Assembly (NCBI RefSeq): GCF_042686175.1
Contig: NZ_JBHUOR010000008.1
Span: forward strand, 1-64,000
Reading direction: 5' to 3'
Length of the DNA: 64,000 bases
Origin: Kurthia populi
GTDB taxonomy: Bacteria > Bacillota > Bacilli > Bacillales_A > Planococcaceae
Below the pieces are notes generated by a model. It was not told the origin of the DNA. It ran no database searches and worked only from the letters and a program-made list of their open reading frames with translations. Positions 17,241-26,296 of this stretch are shown here, one piece after another (position 1 is the stretch's first letter; each line of letters begins with the position of its first letter). The position numbers were made by a program, and so were the translations under genes.

Positions 17241-18311
17241 TTAGCCGTTTTGGTTTTTGTACATCCATAGTAAACCAGATTTCATCATACGTGCTACGCG
17301 ACCTGTTACCGTTGCATCGCCTAAGTTTACGAAACCTTGTTTTTTACCTAATGCACCCATGAAGCCTTTTAGTTTGATTGGTGAAAGTTCTGCTGGTAGC
17401 GTTTCACCTTTCCAACGTTTTTGAAGAACGATCGCAATGCGGTCGCCTTGTTCTTCGGCTAATTGTGCACTTGGTCCACCTACTGAAGAATGGGCACAGT
17501 CGCCAACAACGAATACATGCTCATCTACTGGTAAATGATAATGTGGTGTAATTTTAATGCGACCACGTTCCATTTCAACGCCATCAACTTCGCGAGCTAC
17601 TGATACTGGACGAATCCCTGCTGTCCAGACAATTAGGTCCGCTTCGATGCGGTCTTCATGGTTATAAAGTGCACCTTGCTCTACTTTTGTAATATCCGAT
17701 TCTGCTACGACATCTACATCGTTTTTATCAAACCATTTTTGTACGTAGCGGCTAAGTCGTTCTGGGAAGTCTTTTAAAATACGTGCGCCTCGGTCGAATA
17801 ATTTAATTTTTAAGTCTGAACGGCTTTCGCGTAATTCAGAAGCTAATTCAATACCTGATAAACCAGCACCTACTACAGCAACCGTTGCTCCTGCTGGTAA
17901 TGCACTAATTTTATCGTAAGCGATACGTGATTTTGCCATTGTTTGAATTGAGTAGGTGAACTCTTCTGCACCAGGTACGTTGTGGTAGTTATCTTCACAC
18001 CCTAAGCCAATGACAAGATCATCATAGTTTAATTCTTGACCATCTGCGAAAACAACAGCATTGTTTGCGCGGTCAATTTTTGTCACTTCACCGTAGACAA
18101 CTTTTAAGCGTTCGTGGTCAGGGAATTGTACACGAATATGACTTTCTGGTGTTGTACCTGCGGCAAGTGCATAAAATTCTGTTTTTAAACTGTGGTATGG
18201 GGCGCGGTCTACTAATGTAATCTGAACGTCTTGGGGAAGGTTGTTCGGAAGTAGGCGTAATAATACGCGCATATTACCGTAACCGCCGCCTAATAATACT
18301 AAGTTTTTCAT
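17241..18311 (-). CDS. NDH-2-like FAD/NAD(P) oxidoreductase, YutJ-like
   Basis: The protein has about 356 residues. It carries the FAD motif LLGGGYGNMRVL at the N-terminus, the NAD-binding VVGAGLSGIELASEL near 155 and a VFVVGDCAHSS motif near 275. It belongs with the NDH-2 and related flavoprotein dehydrogenases; B. subtilis YutJ sits at the same place beside yuzB and yuzD. The start at 18311 has AAGGAG eight bases upstream; the longer frame from 18338 lacks one. Whether it reduces quinone cannot be told. Confidence 0.82.
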   Translation of the reverse strand: MKNLVLLGGGYGNMRVLLRLLPNNLPQDVQITLVDRAPYHSLKTEFYALAAGTTPESHIRVQFPDHERLKVVYGEVTKIDRANNAVVFADGQELNYDDLVIGLGCEDNYHNVPGAEEFTYSIQTMAKSRIAYDKISALPAGATVAVVGAGLSGIELASELRESRSDLKIKLFDRGARILKDFPERLSRYVQKWFDKNDVDVVAESDITKVEQGALYNHEDRIEADLIVWTAGIRPVSVAREVDGVEMERGRIKITPHYHLPVDEHVFVVGDCAHSSVGGPSAQLAEEQGDRIAIVLQKRWKGETLPAELSPIKLKGFMGALGKKQGFVNLGDATVTGRVARMMKSGLLWMYKNQNG

Positions 18312-18486
18312 CAGGGATTCTCCTTTTTTATGTGACAATTTAGTTACAAGCTTTTTCTATCCTTTACGAGTATAAATGATTGTGATACTTTTCACAATAT
18401 CTTTGTGATAACTTTCACAATTTAATTTCGTTTCGTTGACGCCGCGCATAAATCTATAGTAGGATTCACTATTAGAGGTGACAAAC

Positions 18487-18738
18487 TTGAATCCATTAGT
18501 AGAATTTTGTGTAAGTAATCTAGCAATGGGTGCGCAATCCGTCTATGAAGCACTCGAAAAAGATCCAAATGTAGAAGTACTAGAGTATGGCTGCCTTAGC
18601 TTTTGTACCCGTTGCTCAGAGTCATTATATGCAGTGGTCGAAGGTGATGTTGTAGAAGGCGCCACACCAGAAGAATTACTGAAAAATATTTATACCGCTA
18701 TCAATAATAATCCGATGTTTTCGGCGTCTGAATTTTAA
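18487..18738 (+). CDS. yuzB: DUF1450 family protein, YuzB-like
   Basis: The 83-residue protein begins MNPLVEFCVSNLA and has a YGCLSFCTRC cysteine cluster near residue 38, both hallmarks of YuzB/DUF1450. The cysteines suggest metal or cluster binding, but no function is established. The start is TTG at 18487, chosen because AGAGGTGA lies five bases upstream and because homologues begin Met-Asn-Pro. It is divergent from the flavoprotein gene and has a strong terminator. Confidence 0.85.
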   Translation: MNPLVEFCVSNLAMGAQSVYEALEKDPNVEVLEYGCLSFCTRCSESLYAVVEGDVVEGATPEELLKNIYTAINNNPMFSASEF

Positions 18739-18742
18739 TAAA

Positions 18743-18780
18743 AAACGGGTACATGCTATGACACATGTACCCGTTTTTTT
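18743..18780. terminator. Terminator between yuzB and yutF
   Basis: CGGGTACATG pairs with CATGTACCCG and is followed by seven T; an A run on the other side lets it serve the convergent yutF as well. Confidence 0.9.
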
Positions 18781-18786
18781 AATTGG

Positions 18787-19548
18787 TTATAGCCAATCTG
18801 CTAAAGTTTTTACATAGTACGTTGGCTGTGCGGACTTCGCTTTGACCGTCTCTTGACGTGTCACACCAGTGTCAACATGCACCGTATCGATGCCATACGC
18901 AATGCCTACTAAAATATCGGTATCATAATTATCACCAATCATCAGCATATCCTCTTTTTCAAAGCCAAAGCTATCGCGAATGATTTCAAGCATATGTGGT
19001 GCTGGCTTGCCGATATAAAGCGGTTCGACACCCGTAACGTTTTGCACAAGTTGAACAAATGAGCCATTTCCTGGTGCAAAGCCTTGCTCTTTTGGCAGTT
19101 TAATATCGCCATTTGTCGCAATATGCTTCGCCCCATGTTGAATGTCATAACACACATCTTCTAGTGCTTCGTATGAAATATTCATTGTGAGTCCCTGTGC
19201 AACGATGTCCGGATTTTCCGTCACAACGGGAATGCCCTCTGCGGCAATTGCCTGTTGTAAGCCTTGTTGACCGAGCACTTTTACGCTTTGACCCTGATAG
19301 TGCTTGGCGATATATTTCGCTGTCGCAATCGATGACGTCATAATGCGCGCTTCTGGTACAGCAAGGTCCATTGCTGCGAGCTTTTTCTGAATATCTAGTT
19401 GCGTATATTTCGCATTGTTTGTGACATAGAATGGTTCGATTCCTTGTGCTTGTAGATGGTGAATAAACGCCACCGCTTCTGGAATCGCCGCTGCACCGCG
19501 GTAAACAGTACCATCTAAGTCAAAACAATAGGCTTTATAAGCTTTCAT
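18787..19548 (-). CDS. yutF: HAD-superfamily phosphatase of the NagD type (YutF-like)
   Basis: The 253-residue protein has the HAD motifs: DLDGTVYRG at residues 10-18, TNN near 43, a lysine in IGKPAP near 179, and IGDNYDTDI near 204. The middle C2 cap domain places it in the NagD/AraL group. Such enzymes dephosphorylate small sugar or nucleotide phosphates. It directly follows yutE (no gap), so they are one operon, as in B. subtilis. Confidence 0.88.
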   Translation of the reverse strand: MKAYKAYCFDLDGTVYRGAAAIPEAVAFIHHLQAQGIEPFYVTNNAKYTQLDIQKKLAAMDLAVPEARIMTSSIATAKYIAKHYQGQSVKVLGQQGLQQAIAAEGIPVVTENPDIVAQGLTMNISYEALEDVCYDIQHGAKHIATNGDIKLPKEQGFAPGNGSFVQLVQNVTGVEPLYIGKPAPHMLEIIRDSFGFEKEDMLMIGDNYDTDILVGIAYGIDTVHVDTGVTRQETVKAKSAQPTYYVKTLADWL

Positions 19549-20001
19549 CTAGTCTTCCTCAGGAATAAATGCTGTCACAACCGTACCCATTTCTTTCGCA
19601 ACAAAGGCTTCAATGGCAGCACGTAGTTTTTTGATTGTTGGTACAACTGCTGTTAGGACACGTAATACTTCAGCATCGTCTACTTCTAAAATATCGCGTA
19701 CTAATACGCGGCGTAATGTTAAGAGTAATTTTAAATCAGCATCATATTCTGCTGGTACGGCTTTTTCATCCACTAAAATATCAATAATATCTTCGTAACT
19801 ACCTGGGTCACGCATAATAAAGCCGTCAATCATCGTGTTACCGATGTCAATAATTGCTTCAATATATACGTTGGCGATACGTTCTAAAGCAAGCTTTGAA
19901 ACCGCATCTTCTAACCAGTTTTCACGCGACTCAAATACCGCAGTGATGTCATCCATATATGCTAAATTTTTTGTGATTTTTTTACTGTCGATAAAATACA
20001 C
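19549..20001 (-). CDS. yutE: DUF86/HepT-like protein, YutE-like, with altered HepT motif
   Basis: The 150-residue helical protein has the size and pattern of DUF86 proteins, the HepT toxin family. In HepT toxins an Rx4-6HxY motif forms the active site. The corresponding segment here, LRRVLVRDIL at 96-105, has Arg102 where His is expected and Ile104 where Tyr is expected. No MntA nucleotidyltransferase antitoxin gene is adjacent. It is probably not an RNA-cleaving toxin. It starts at GTG with GGAGG seven bases upstream and is coupled to yutF. Confidence 0.75.
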   Translation of the reverse strand: MYFIDSKKITKNLAYMDDITAVFESRENWLEDAVSKLALERIANVYIEAIIDIGNTMIDGFIMRDPGSYEDIIDILVDEKAVPAEYDADLKLLLTLRRVLVRDILEVDDAEVLRVLTAVVPTIKKLRAAIEAFVAKEMGTVVTAFIPEED

Positions 20002-20083
20002 AGCAATTCCTCCAATTGAAAAAAGTTGATAGTCTTTCCTTCCCTATAGTACCATATCTTTAACACCGGAAGGAGAATTAAAC

Positions 20084-20347
20084 ATGGATAGATTTTTCTT
20101 ATATGATGACCTTGAAGATACACAAACACGCTTTGTTAGCTTTACAGGTGAAAGTCAGCGCTACGATTTAGCCATCATGCAAAGCACTCGTTTTTACGGT
20201 AAAATCATCGTCATGGATATGCAAATGAGTAAGTTTGCGATTATCGGCTCTGACGATTTAGATGAACCTGGATACTTAGAGCACGTTTACAACCGTCCTG
20301 CTGACGAGGCACAGGAGCTACGTGAATACTTACATGAATTAGTGTAA
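20084..20347 (+). CDS. DUF3055 family cytosolic protein
   Basis: The 87-residue protein matches the DUF3055 pattern: an early FLYDDLEDTQTRFVSFTGE, then RYDLAIM, FYGKIIVMDMQ and an acidic DDLDEPGYLEHVY segment. It is soluble, with no known function. It has an AAGGAGA site and is transcribed opposite to the yutE and yutD genes, ending at a shared terminator. Confidence 0.75.
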   Translation: MDRFFLYDDLEDTQTRFVSFTGESQRYDLAIMQSTRFYGKIIVMDMQMSKFAIIGSDDLDEPGYLEHVYNRPADEAQELREYLHELV

Positions 20348-20351
20348 ACAA

Positions 20352-20391
20352 AAAAACGGACGTCGCGATTTGCGATGCCCGTTTTTTTGTT
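20352..20391. terminator. Bidirectional terminator between the DUF3055 gene and yutD
   Basis: An imperfect ACGGAC-TCGC / GCGA-GCCCGT stem has A runs on the left and T7 on the right, serving both convergent genes. Confidence 0.8.
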
Positions 20392-20403
20392 GAGCTATAG
20401 AAA

Positions 20404-20766
20404 TCAACCCTGTTCAGGCGTTGCTTCCTGTAACTCTTGCACTGGTTCCGTCACTTGTTCTGTAACTTCTTTATCCGGTGCTGGCGGTACAATTTTGCCG
20501 ATTTTTCGAACGATAAAATAAGCACAACCAAAATTGCAATATTCATATAGGTAATCTTCTAATGTGCTAATCTTCGTATCGAATGTAGCTTTTTGGTTTC
20601 GCTCTTCATAGAAACCCTTCAAGCGCAATTGACCGTAGCCCCAATCCCCTACGATATAATCGTATTTTGATAAAATGTCGGCATAGCGACCTTTAAAATC
20701 TTCCTCATTAAAGGCGTTGCGATAATCTTGCACGACCTCATATTCATATTGATCCGCAACAATCAT
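20404..20766 (-). CDS. yutD: DUF1027 family protein, YutD-like
   Basis: The 120-residue protein matches YutD in its first 90 residues (KYDYIVGDWGYGQLRLKGFY near 34 and EYCNFGCAYFIVRKI near 75). A low-complexity acidic tail rich in Glu, Thr and Pro follows. Function is unknown. It lies 20 bases downstream of lipA on the same strand, as in B. subtilis, so it is probably co-transcribed. Confidence 0.85.
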   Translation of the reverse strand: MIVADQYEYEVVQDYRNAFNEEDFKGRYADILSKYDYIVGDWGYGQLRLKGFYEERNQKATFDTKISTLEDYLYEYCNFGCAYFIVRKIGKIVPPAPDKEVTEQVTEPVQELQEATPEQG

Positions 20767-20786
20767 TTTTCACCCTCCTAGGTGAT

Positions 20787-21719
20787 TTACATACCCGCCT
20801 CAGCCTGCATTTGGCGTTCTTTCGTCGCCGCATTTACCTGCTCATCTGCATGGTAACTACTACGAACGAGTGGACCCGCTTCACAGTGTTTAAAGCCTTT
20901 TTCCATCGCAATTTTACGTAAGCGACCAAATTCGATTGGTGCGTAGTATTTTTGGACAGGTAAGTGCTTTTTCGTCGGCTGTAAATATTGACCAATCGTC
21001 ATGATATCTACATCGTTAGCACGTAAATCATCCATTACTTCGAGAATTTCTTCTTCCGTCTCCCCTAATCCTACCATAAGAGATGACTTTGTAGGAATGT
21101 CAGGTTGCATTTCTTTTGAACGACGTAAAAATTCAAGTGAACGATCATATTTTGCTTTCGCTCGAACTCTCGGAGTCAGACGGCGAACTGTTTCGATATT
21201 GTGATTTAAAATATCTGGTTTCGCATCCATTAGGATTTGAATGTTTTCCTTCACGCCGGCCATATCAGATGGTAGCACTTCAATTGAAGTTTGTGGACTT
21301 TTACGACGAATAGCGCGCACTGTTTCAGCCAGTACACTCGCGCCCCCGTCCTTCAAGTCATCACGGGCTACTACTGTTATAACGACGTGCTTTAAATTCA
21401 TTAATACAACGGAGTCTGCTACGCGTTCTGGTTCCGCTAAATCGAGTTCAGTTGGCAAACCAGTTTTAACCGCGCAAAAACGACAGGCGCGCGTACAAAC
21501 AGAGCCTAAAATCATAAAGGTTGCTGTGCGGCGCTCTCCCCAACATTCGTGGATGTTTGGGCATCTTGCTTCTTCACATACAGTGTGCAAGTTTTTCTCA
21601 CGCATTAAGGTCTTTAATTCCTTGTACTGCTTATTCGCCTTAATGTTAATTTTTAACCAATCCGGTTTGCGGACGTGTTGTCGTTTATCGTCTTTCGATG
21701 TCGGTTTACATGATGACAT
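20787..21719 (-). CDS. lipA: Lipoyl synthase
   Basis: The 310-residue radical-SAM enzyme inserts two sulfurs into protein-bound octanoyl groups to make lipoate. Both cluster motifs are present: the auxiliary CX4CX5C at C48, C53 and C59, and the radical-SAM CX3CX2C at C75, C79 and C82. The C-terminal serine ligand lies in the GPLVRSSYHADEQ stretch near 286. Length is normal. It depends on Fe-S supply, which this window also encodes (SUF, Nfu, ErpA), and GcvH at 44474 is one of its client proteins. Confidence 0.95.
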   Translation of the reverse strand: MSSCKPTSKDDKRQHVRKPDWLKINIKANKQYKELKTLMREKNLHTVCEEARCPNIHECWGERRTATFMILGSVCTRACRFCAVKTGLPTELDLAEPERVADSVVLMNLKHVVITVVARDDLKDGGASVLAETVRAIRRKSPQTSIEVLPSDMAGVKENIQILMDAKPDILNHNIETVRRLTPRVRAKAKYDRSLEFLRRSKEMQPDIPTKSSLMVGLGETEEEILEVMDDLRANDVDIMTIGQYLQPTKKHLPVQKYYAPIEFGRLRKIAMEKGFKHCEAGPLVRSSYHADEQVNAATKERQMQAEAGM

Positions 21720-21847
21720 AGAACTTCAACTCCTCATAAATGTGTATTAAATGACGTCCCCACCTGTCACTCTAACACATTTTTTGTTAATAATACAGTA
21801 AATTAGGAAATTTCAAACAGTGAAATTTGTCCATGTCAAAAAGATAA

Positions 21848-21895
21848 AAAGAAAACGACAAGGCCTATTTGTTACGCTGCCTTGTCGTTTTCTTT
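21848..21895 (-). terminator. Intrinsic terminator of the HD-GYP gene
   Basis: GAAAACGACAAGGC pairs with GCCTTGTCGTTTTC; on the minus strand the tail is TTTTTATCTT. Confidence 0.85.
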
Positions 21896-23011
21896 TTACG
21901 TCATATATACGGTCCCTTTTTCTTCTAAATAATCTGGTTCTACGTTTAGGATATCGAGCTCACTACTAGCTAGATCTAGCTCATATGTTGCTTTGACAAG
22001 CTTGCCATGTTCTTCAAAAATACGCAATTTCGGACGCATTGTATTGCTGGCATTTTGCTTTGATACAATGCCACGACTGCCATTACTTAAAAGTAAAACA
22101 GTACCATTTGGATAAGCCGCAATCACACGATTAAATGCTTCGACAACCATTTGGTCGTATAGCGTTCCTGACCCTTCATTAATAATGGCGAGACCTTCAG
22201 ACGGTAGCAATTTATTACGATAAACGCGATTAGAGGTGACCGCATCAAATACGTCAGCTACAGCAATAATTTTGGCGTATGGGTGAATTTCAAAATCCAC
22301 TAACCCACGTGGATAACCACTACCATCTAAGCGCTCATGATGCTGAAAGGCACAATGCGCCGATAATAATGAAATGGTATGCAGATTGCGTAGCATATCA
22401 AAGCCATACTGTGTATGCATCTTCATCGTGTCATACTCTTCATTCGTTAAACGGCCTGGTTTTTGTAAAGTTTCTTGTGGAATCAACATCTTACCGATAT
22501 CATGCAACATCGCACCAATACCGATTTGACGCACTTCCTCGGCATTGTATTTCATTTCATGTGCAATCGAAATCGTATAGATGGTAACTTGCAAAGAATG
22601 CTGATAAATATATTCATCATAAATAAAGGCATCACTTAAGACCGTTAATAATTCTTCATTGTCAAAAATGCTGTCCATTAAGCTATTAATAATAGCCTTA
22701 AAATCTTTTGAACTTTTTTCTAAACAATACGTAATATCAGTTCCTTTTAAACGTTTTAGCGTTTTAAAAGAGTTTTCAATTTTATTGACTGCGGCATTAC
22801 GAATCTTCGGTGGAATGGCTTCTGCCACCTCGATGTTTTTAGAAATTTTATCATCGATGTAGACATATTGAACGTTTAATTGCTGCAATCGTTGAATAAT
22901 TCGATTTGTCACATGGACACCTTCTTGTAGTAGCGGCATACCTGCTTCATTCCAAATCGTTTTGGCGATAACCATCTCTTCTTGTAGCACTTTCGTTGAT
23001 ATAAGCCTCAT
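21896..23011 (-). CDS. HD-GYP domain protein (putative cyclic-di-GMP phosphodiesterase)
   Basis: The 371-residue protein has an N-terminal region of about 120 residues without a recognised domain. An HD-GYP domain follows: HD at 170-171 in GAMLHDIGKML and the extended motif HHERLDGSGYPRG near 226. HD-GYP proteins degrade cyclic di-nucleotides, mainly c-di-GMP. No membrane segment or receiver domain is seen, so the input signal is unknown. It stands where B. subtilis has yunA-yunC. It is monocistronic with its own terminator. Confidence 0.85.
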   Translation of the reverse strand: MRLISTKVLQEEMVIAKTIWNEAGMPLLQEGVHVTNRIIQRLQQLNVQYVYIDDKISKNIEVAEAIPPKIRNAAVNKIENSFKTLKRLKGTDITYCLEKSSKDFKAIINSLMDSIFDNEELLTVLSDAFIYDEYIYQHSLQVTIYTISIAHEMKYNAEEVRQIGIGAMLHDIGKMLIPQETLQKPGRLTNEEYDTMKMHTQYGFDMLRNLHTISLLSAHCAFQHHERLDGSGYPRGLVDFEIHPYAKIIAVADVFDAVTSNRVYRNKLLPSEGLAIINEGSGTLYDQMVVEAFNRVIAAYPNGTVLLLSNGSRGIVSKQNASNTMRPKLRIFEEHGKLVKATYELDLASSELDILNVEPDYLEEKGTVYMT

Positions 23012-23096
23012 ACTTTTGTCCTCATTTACTTTGTAATCATATATATATTATATACTATGAATCATAATAAAAATATCTAATTTTCTAAAAAATTGA

Positions 23097-24449
23097 TTAT
23101 ACAAAGTGCTTATGACCATAAATTGTAAGAATATCACGTAAAAATTGTGGTAGTAAATATGTTTTTGGCAATGCTTTTAACGCTGGGAAAAACCAGCCAA
23201 ATGTAAACATATCGAGCGTCGCAACTTTCACTGTTTCACCTGGCGCTAGTATTTTATCGTTCACAAGAATATGCCCGTCTTGCTGTTTAAAATGATACGT
23301 CAGCATTTTACCAACAACAGTTCCTCGGAATCCTAAGCCACGCAGCTCACGCCTTGGCCATTCCTCCGCGCGCTCGATAATAGCTAAAATATCGCGTAGC
23401 TGTGCCTCGTTTAATTCAAAAATACAGGCATTGATTGGATGTGGTAGCATACGGTGAATATCAAGCGCCGTCACAGGCCCCTTTTTCATATCTGTTAAAA
23501 AAATGCCCGCATTAAAGAATGCACAATCTGCACCCGAGAAATCAAGTAGTGCCTCCGCAAAGAAATGAGATAGCTTCGAGTAGTGGTACCATTCCTTATT
23601 ATAAAAGCGTGTCGTTTCAAATACTTCTACGTCTAAAAGCTCCTCACCGTAGCGTTGTTGTGCCGCTACCTCGCGATGCTCTCCTCGCTCGGGTGGAAGA
23701 GTCGTCGTATCAATTAATTCCGTTTCTACTCGCTGAACCATTCCATCATAATGAATAATCGAATGCCCGATGTAACGGCCATATTTGCCGCCTCCCGTGA
23801 GTAACGTTTGGTTGATGTATTTGCCATGCTCTAATACGTGATGCGTGTGAGAGCCAAAAATAAGCGTCACATCGCGCTCCTGCTCTGCAAGGCGCTCATC
23901 TGAATGTAAGCCAAGATGCGACAAACAAATAATAATGTCAGCTTCCTTGCGCGCCTGTGCAATCGATTCATGTAGACGTGTAAAAGGGTCCTCAATTTTC
24001 CAGCCTAGATTATTATAGTAATCTGGAAAAGGAGCTGTTGCCGCAACAACACCAAGCTTTGTACCAGATGCGAGTGTATACACATGATAAGGTTCTACCC
24101 ATGTTGGCATTTTTCCGTCGGGCTCTTTTAAATTATTGACGATAACATTGAATTTTGCTTCAGTATATAGTTGATTCAGCGCTTCTTTTGCGAGCGTGAT
24201 TCCCTCATTATTGCCGATAGTAACAGCATCATAATTCGCTTCGTTAAGTAGCGTAATACTTGACTTTCCGAGTGTTGCTTCTGTAAAAATATTCGAGCGA
24301 TCAATAAAATCGCCAATATCTACTATTAAGCAGGCTTCGTCATGTTGTTCATGGAACGCGCGACGCTCTTGTAAATAACTTCGTGTGCGTGGCCATGAAT
24401 CAAGATGGCTATGCACATCATTCGTATGATAAATATGAATTGTTTCCAA
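23097..24449 (-). CDS. yunD: 5'-nucleotidase-type metallophosphoesterase, YunD-like
   Basis: The 450-residue protein has an N-terminal metallophosphatase domain with YHTNDVHSH at 8-16, GDFIDRS near 46, GNNE near 79 and FGSHTHH near 203. A 5'-nucleotidase C-terminal domain follows from about residue 290. No signal peptide is visible, unlike secreted UshA enzymes, so it should act in the cytoplasm on nucleotides or related phosphates. It is followed by the yunE and yunF homologues as in B. subtilis, though here yunF and yunE lie upstream in the transcript. Confidence 0.85.
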   Translation of the reverse strand: METIHIYHTNDVHSHLDSWPRTRSYLQERRAFHEQHDEACLIVDIGDFIDRSNIFTEATLGKSSITLLNEANYDAVTIGNNEGITLAKEALNQLYTEAKFNVIVNNLKEPDGKMPTWVEPYHVYTLASGTKLGVVAATAPFPDYYNNLGWKIEDPFTRLHESIAQARKEADIIICLSHLGLHSDERLAEQERDVTLIFGSHTHHVLEHGKYINQTLLTGGGKYGRYIGHSIIHYDGMVQRVETELIDTTTLPPERGEHREVAAQQRYGEELLDVEVFETTRFYNKEWYHYSKLSHFFAEALLDFSGADCAFFNAGIFLTDMKKGPVTALDIHRMLPHPINACIFELNEAQLRDILAIIERAEEWPRRELRGLGFRGTVVGKMLTYHFKQQDGHILVNDKILAPGETVKVATLDMFTFGWFFPALKALPKTYLLPQFLRDILTIYGHKHFV

Positions 24450-24464
24450 GGTCCACTCACCTCT

Positions 24465-25289
24465 CTATAATATGCTCGACACAATCGAGCGAATCCCCAT
24501 TAATAGGAGCATGACACGTAAGCACAGAACGACGGTTTTTGAGTTGAGACGCTTGTTTAGCTCCGCTCCTAACTTACCGCCAATCATTGCTCCAATGACG
24601 ACCGGTATGACGTAATGCCATGGAATATGGTCGAAATACCAGTGTGCGCCTGAATTGACGATGGATGTTAAAAACACTAAAAACATCGATGTTGCGACGG
24701 CCACATGTGCAGGGAATAAAAATAAAATTAACATCATCGGCACGATCATCGAACCGCCACCAATGCCAAATAAACCAGAGGCAAAACTAATGATGAACGA
24801 CGCTAAAATCGCAAACCAAATTGGATAGCCATAAGTGTATGTATGCCCGTCTGAATCAGTGATGGTGCGCTTTGTGCCATGCTCCACAAACCAATTGACA
24901 GGCTTTAAACGATCTCGGACGATTAAAATAATCGACAGAATAATCATTAAAATACCAAAATACAGCTCAAATGATGGTACATCCATCACGCGGTTCACCG
25001 CAGCCCCCAGCATAACCCCTGGGATACTACCGATAAAGAAAATAAAGCCGCTTTTATAGTCGACTGTTTTTGATTTCATATAGGCAAGCGTCGATGAAAG
25101 ACCTGTAAAAATCATCATCACCACGGATAAACCAACGATGCGCTGTGGCGTCAAATCGCTCATTAGGCCTTGTGAAATACCAAAATAGAGTAGTGCCGGT
25201 ACTAAAATAATACCACCGCCAAGTCCGACAAGTGCGCCGACAATGCCTGAAAAAATCGCAAAGATAATAATCAATAGTGCTGCTGTCAT
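24465..25289 (-). CDS. yunE: TauE/SafE family sulfite exporter-like permease, YunE-like
   Basis: The 274-residue protein has eight predicted membrane helices in two halves, each starting with a glycine-rich stretch (GLGGGIILVP near 23 and GLFGIGGGSMIVP near 172). These are the signatures of TauE/SafE permeases, linked to transport of sulfite and organosulfonates. The substrate here is not known. It lies three bases after yunF and 15 before yunD, so the three genes form one operon. Confidence 0.88.
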   Translation of the reverse strand: MTAALLIIIFAIFSGIVGALVGLGGGIILVPALLYFGISQGLMSDLTPQRIVGLSVVMMIFTGLSSTLAYMKSKTVDYKSGFIFFIGSIPGVMLGAAVNRVMDVPSFELYFGILMIILSIILIVRDRLKPVNWFVEHGTKRTITDSDGHTYTYGYPIWFAILASFIISFASGLFGIGGGSMIVPMMLILFLFPAHVAVATSMFLVFLTSIVNSGAHWYFDHIPWHYVIPVVIGAMIGGKLGAELNKRLNSKTVVLCLRVMLLLMGIRSIVSSIL

Positions 25290-25292
25290 TTC

Positions 25293-26156
25293 CTAATCCC
25301 CTTCAAATAAATCCAGTTGCTTCGGTGCAAGATGATCATAATGGATATTTAAAATCTCAAGTAGCTCTTTCGCATTATGCGCCGCATCGTTGCCTGAATT
25401 ATTATTAAAAGCGACATAGACATGGCGCGTTGTTTTCGCTAATCGCTGAATATGCACCGCAATTTCGCGTAATTCCTCGTCGTTATAATTGTAGAGACAG
25501 CGTACTTTACGCCAATCTTCCTGACTACGACCATTTTGAAGCCAACCATGGACATTGCGCCCATGAATACGCACAAAGGCCGTATCCGTCGTCGCAATTG
25601 ACAGCAATGGCACGGAGCCCTCTCCTGCCTGTGGCTCGTCACATACAGTATGAATAAATTTTAACTCACGTAATAAATTCATCGTGCCATCTACATATTG
25701 TTCGGTATACCATGTGCGATTTCGAAACTCAATGGCGACCGGAAAATCGCCAAGCTCCTGTTTCACGTAGCGCAAATATTGGACGTTTTTAAACTGACAA
25801 TCAAACCATGGTGGAAACTGCATCAACACCGCCGCAAGTTTTCCAGCACGTTGAAACGGCTCGATAGCTTTTCTAAACGCTTCAAACATGTCTGCCTTCG
25901 TATCAAAATACGCATCCTTTTCACCACGTAAATGACCGGTCATACCACGATAGCCTTTGACGATAAATTTAAATTGATCGGGTGTTTCATCAATCCATTT
26001 CAAGACATTTTTCTCTGATGGAATCGCATAAAAAGACGTATCTACCTCGACCACTGGAAAATGACCACTGTAATCGAATAATCGATCGCGTGCAGAAGTC
26101 GTTTCACTATAGACATCTGGATGGTCTCCCCAGCCTGTTAAGCCTACATAAATCAT
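25293..26156 (-). CDS. yunF: DUF72 family protein, YunF-like
   Basis: The 287-residue protein shows the DUF72 TIM-barrel pattern: an initial YVGLTGWGDHPDVY, the VVEVDTSFYAIPSEKNVLKW stretch near residue 35, AAVLMQFPPWF near 109 and AFVRIHGRN near 192. The family is widespread and of unknown function. It is the first gene of the yunF-yunE-yunD operon. Upstream lies a hairpin-rich array that separates it from the SUF operon. Confidence 0.85.
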   Translation of the reverse strand: MIYVGLTGWGDHPDVYSETTSARDRLFDYSGHFPVVEVDTSFYAIPSEKNVLKWIDETPDQFKFIVKGYRGMTGHLRGEKDAYFDTKADMFEAFRKAIEPFQRAGKLAAVLMQFPPWFDCQFKNVQYLRYVKQELGDFPVAIEFRNRTWYTEQYVDGTMNLLRELKFIHTVCDEPQAGEGSVPLLSIATTDTAFVRIHGRNVHGWLQNGRSQEDWRKVRCLYNYNDEELREIAVHIQRLAKTTRHVYVAFNNNSGNDAAHNAKELLEILNIHYDHLAPKQLDLFEGD

Positions 26157-26257
26157 CCTACTCCGCCTCCATTTCTGTTACTTCATATCATATCATAGCT
26201 GTTTACTTGGCTCTATGCGTGGCGCTTAAAAGATAGGGAAAATTAATGTTGCGTAAA

Positions 26258-26296
26258 TAAAAACGAGACCCTGTTAAAGAGTCTCGTCTTTTTGTA
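26258..26296. terminator. Bidirectional terminator hairpin at the border of the hairpin array
   Basis: ACGAGAC pairs with GTCTCGT around an 11-nt loop, with an A run on the left and CTTTTT on the right. A slightly altered copy is repeated at 26698-26735. On the minus strand it could end transcripts leaving the SUF operon. Confidence 0.75.
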
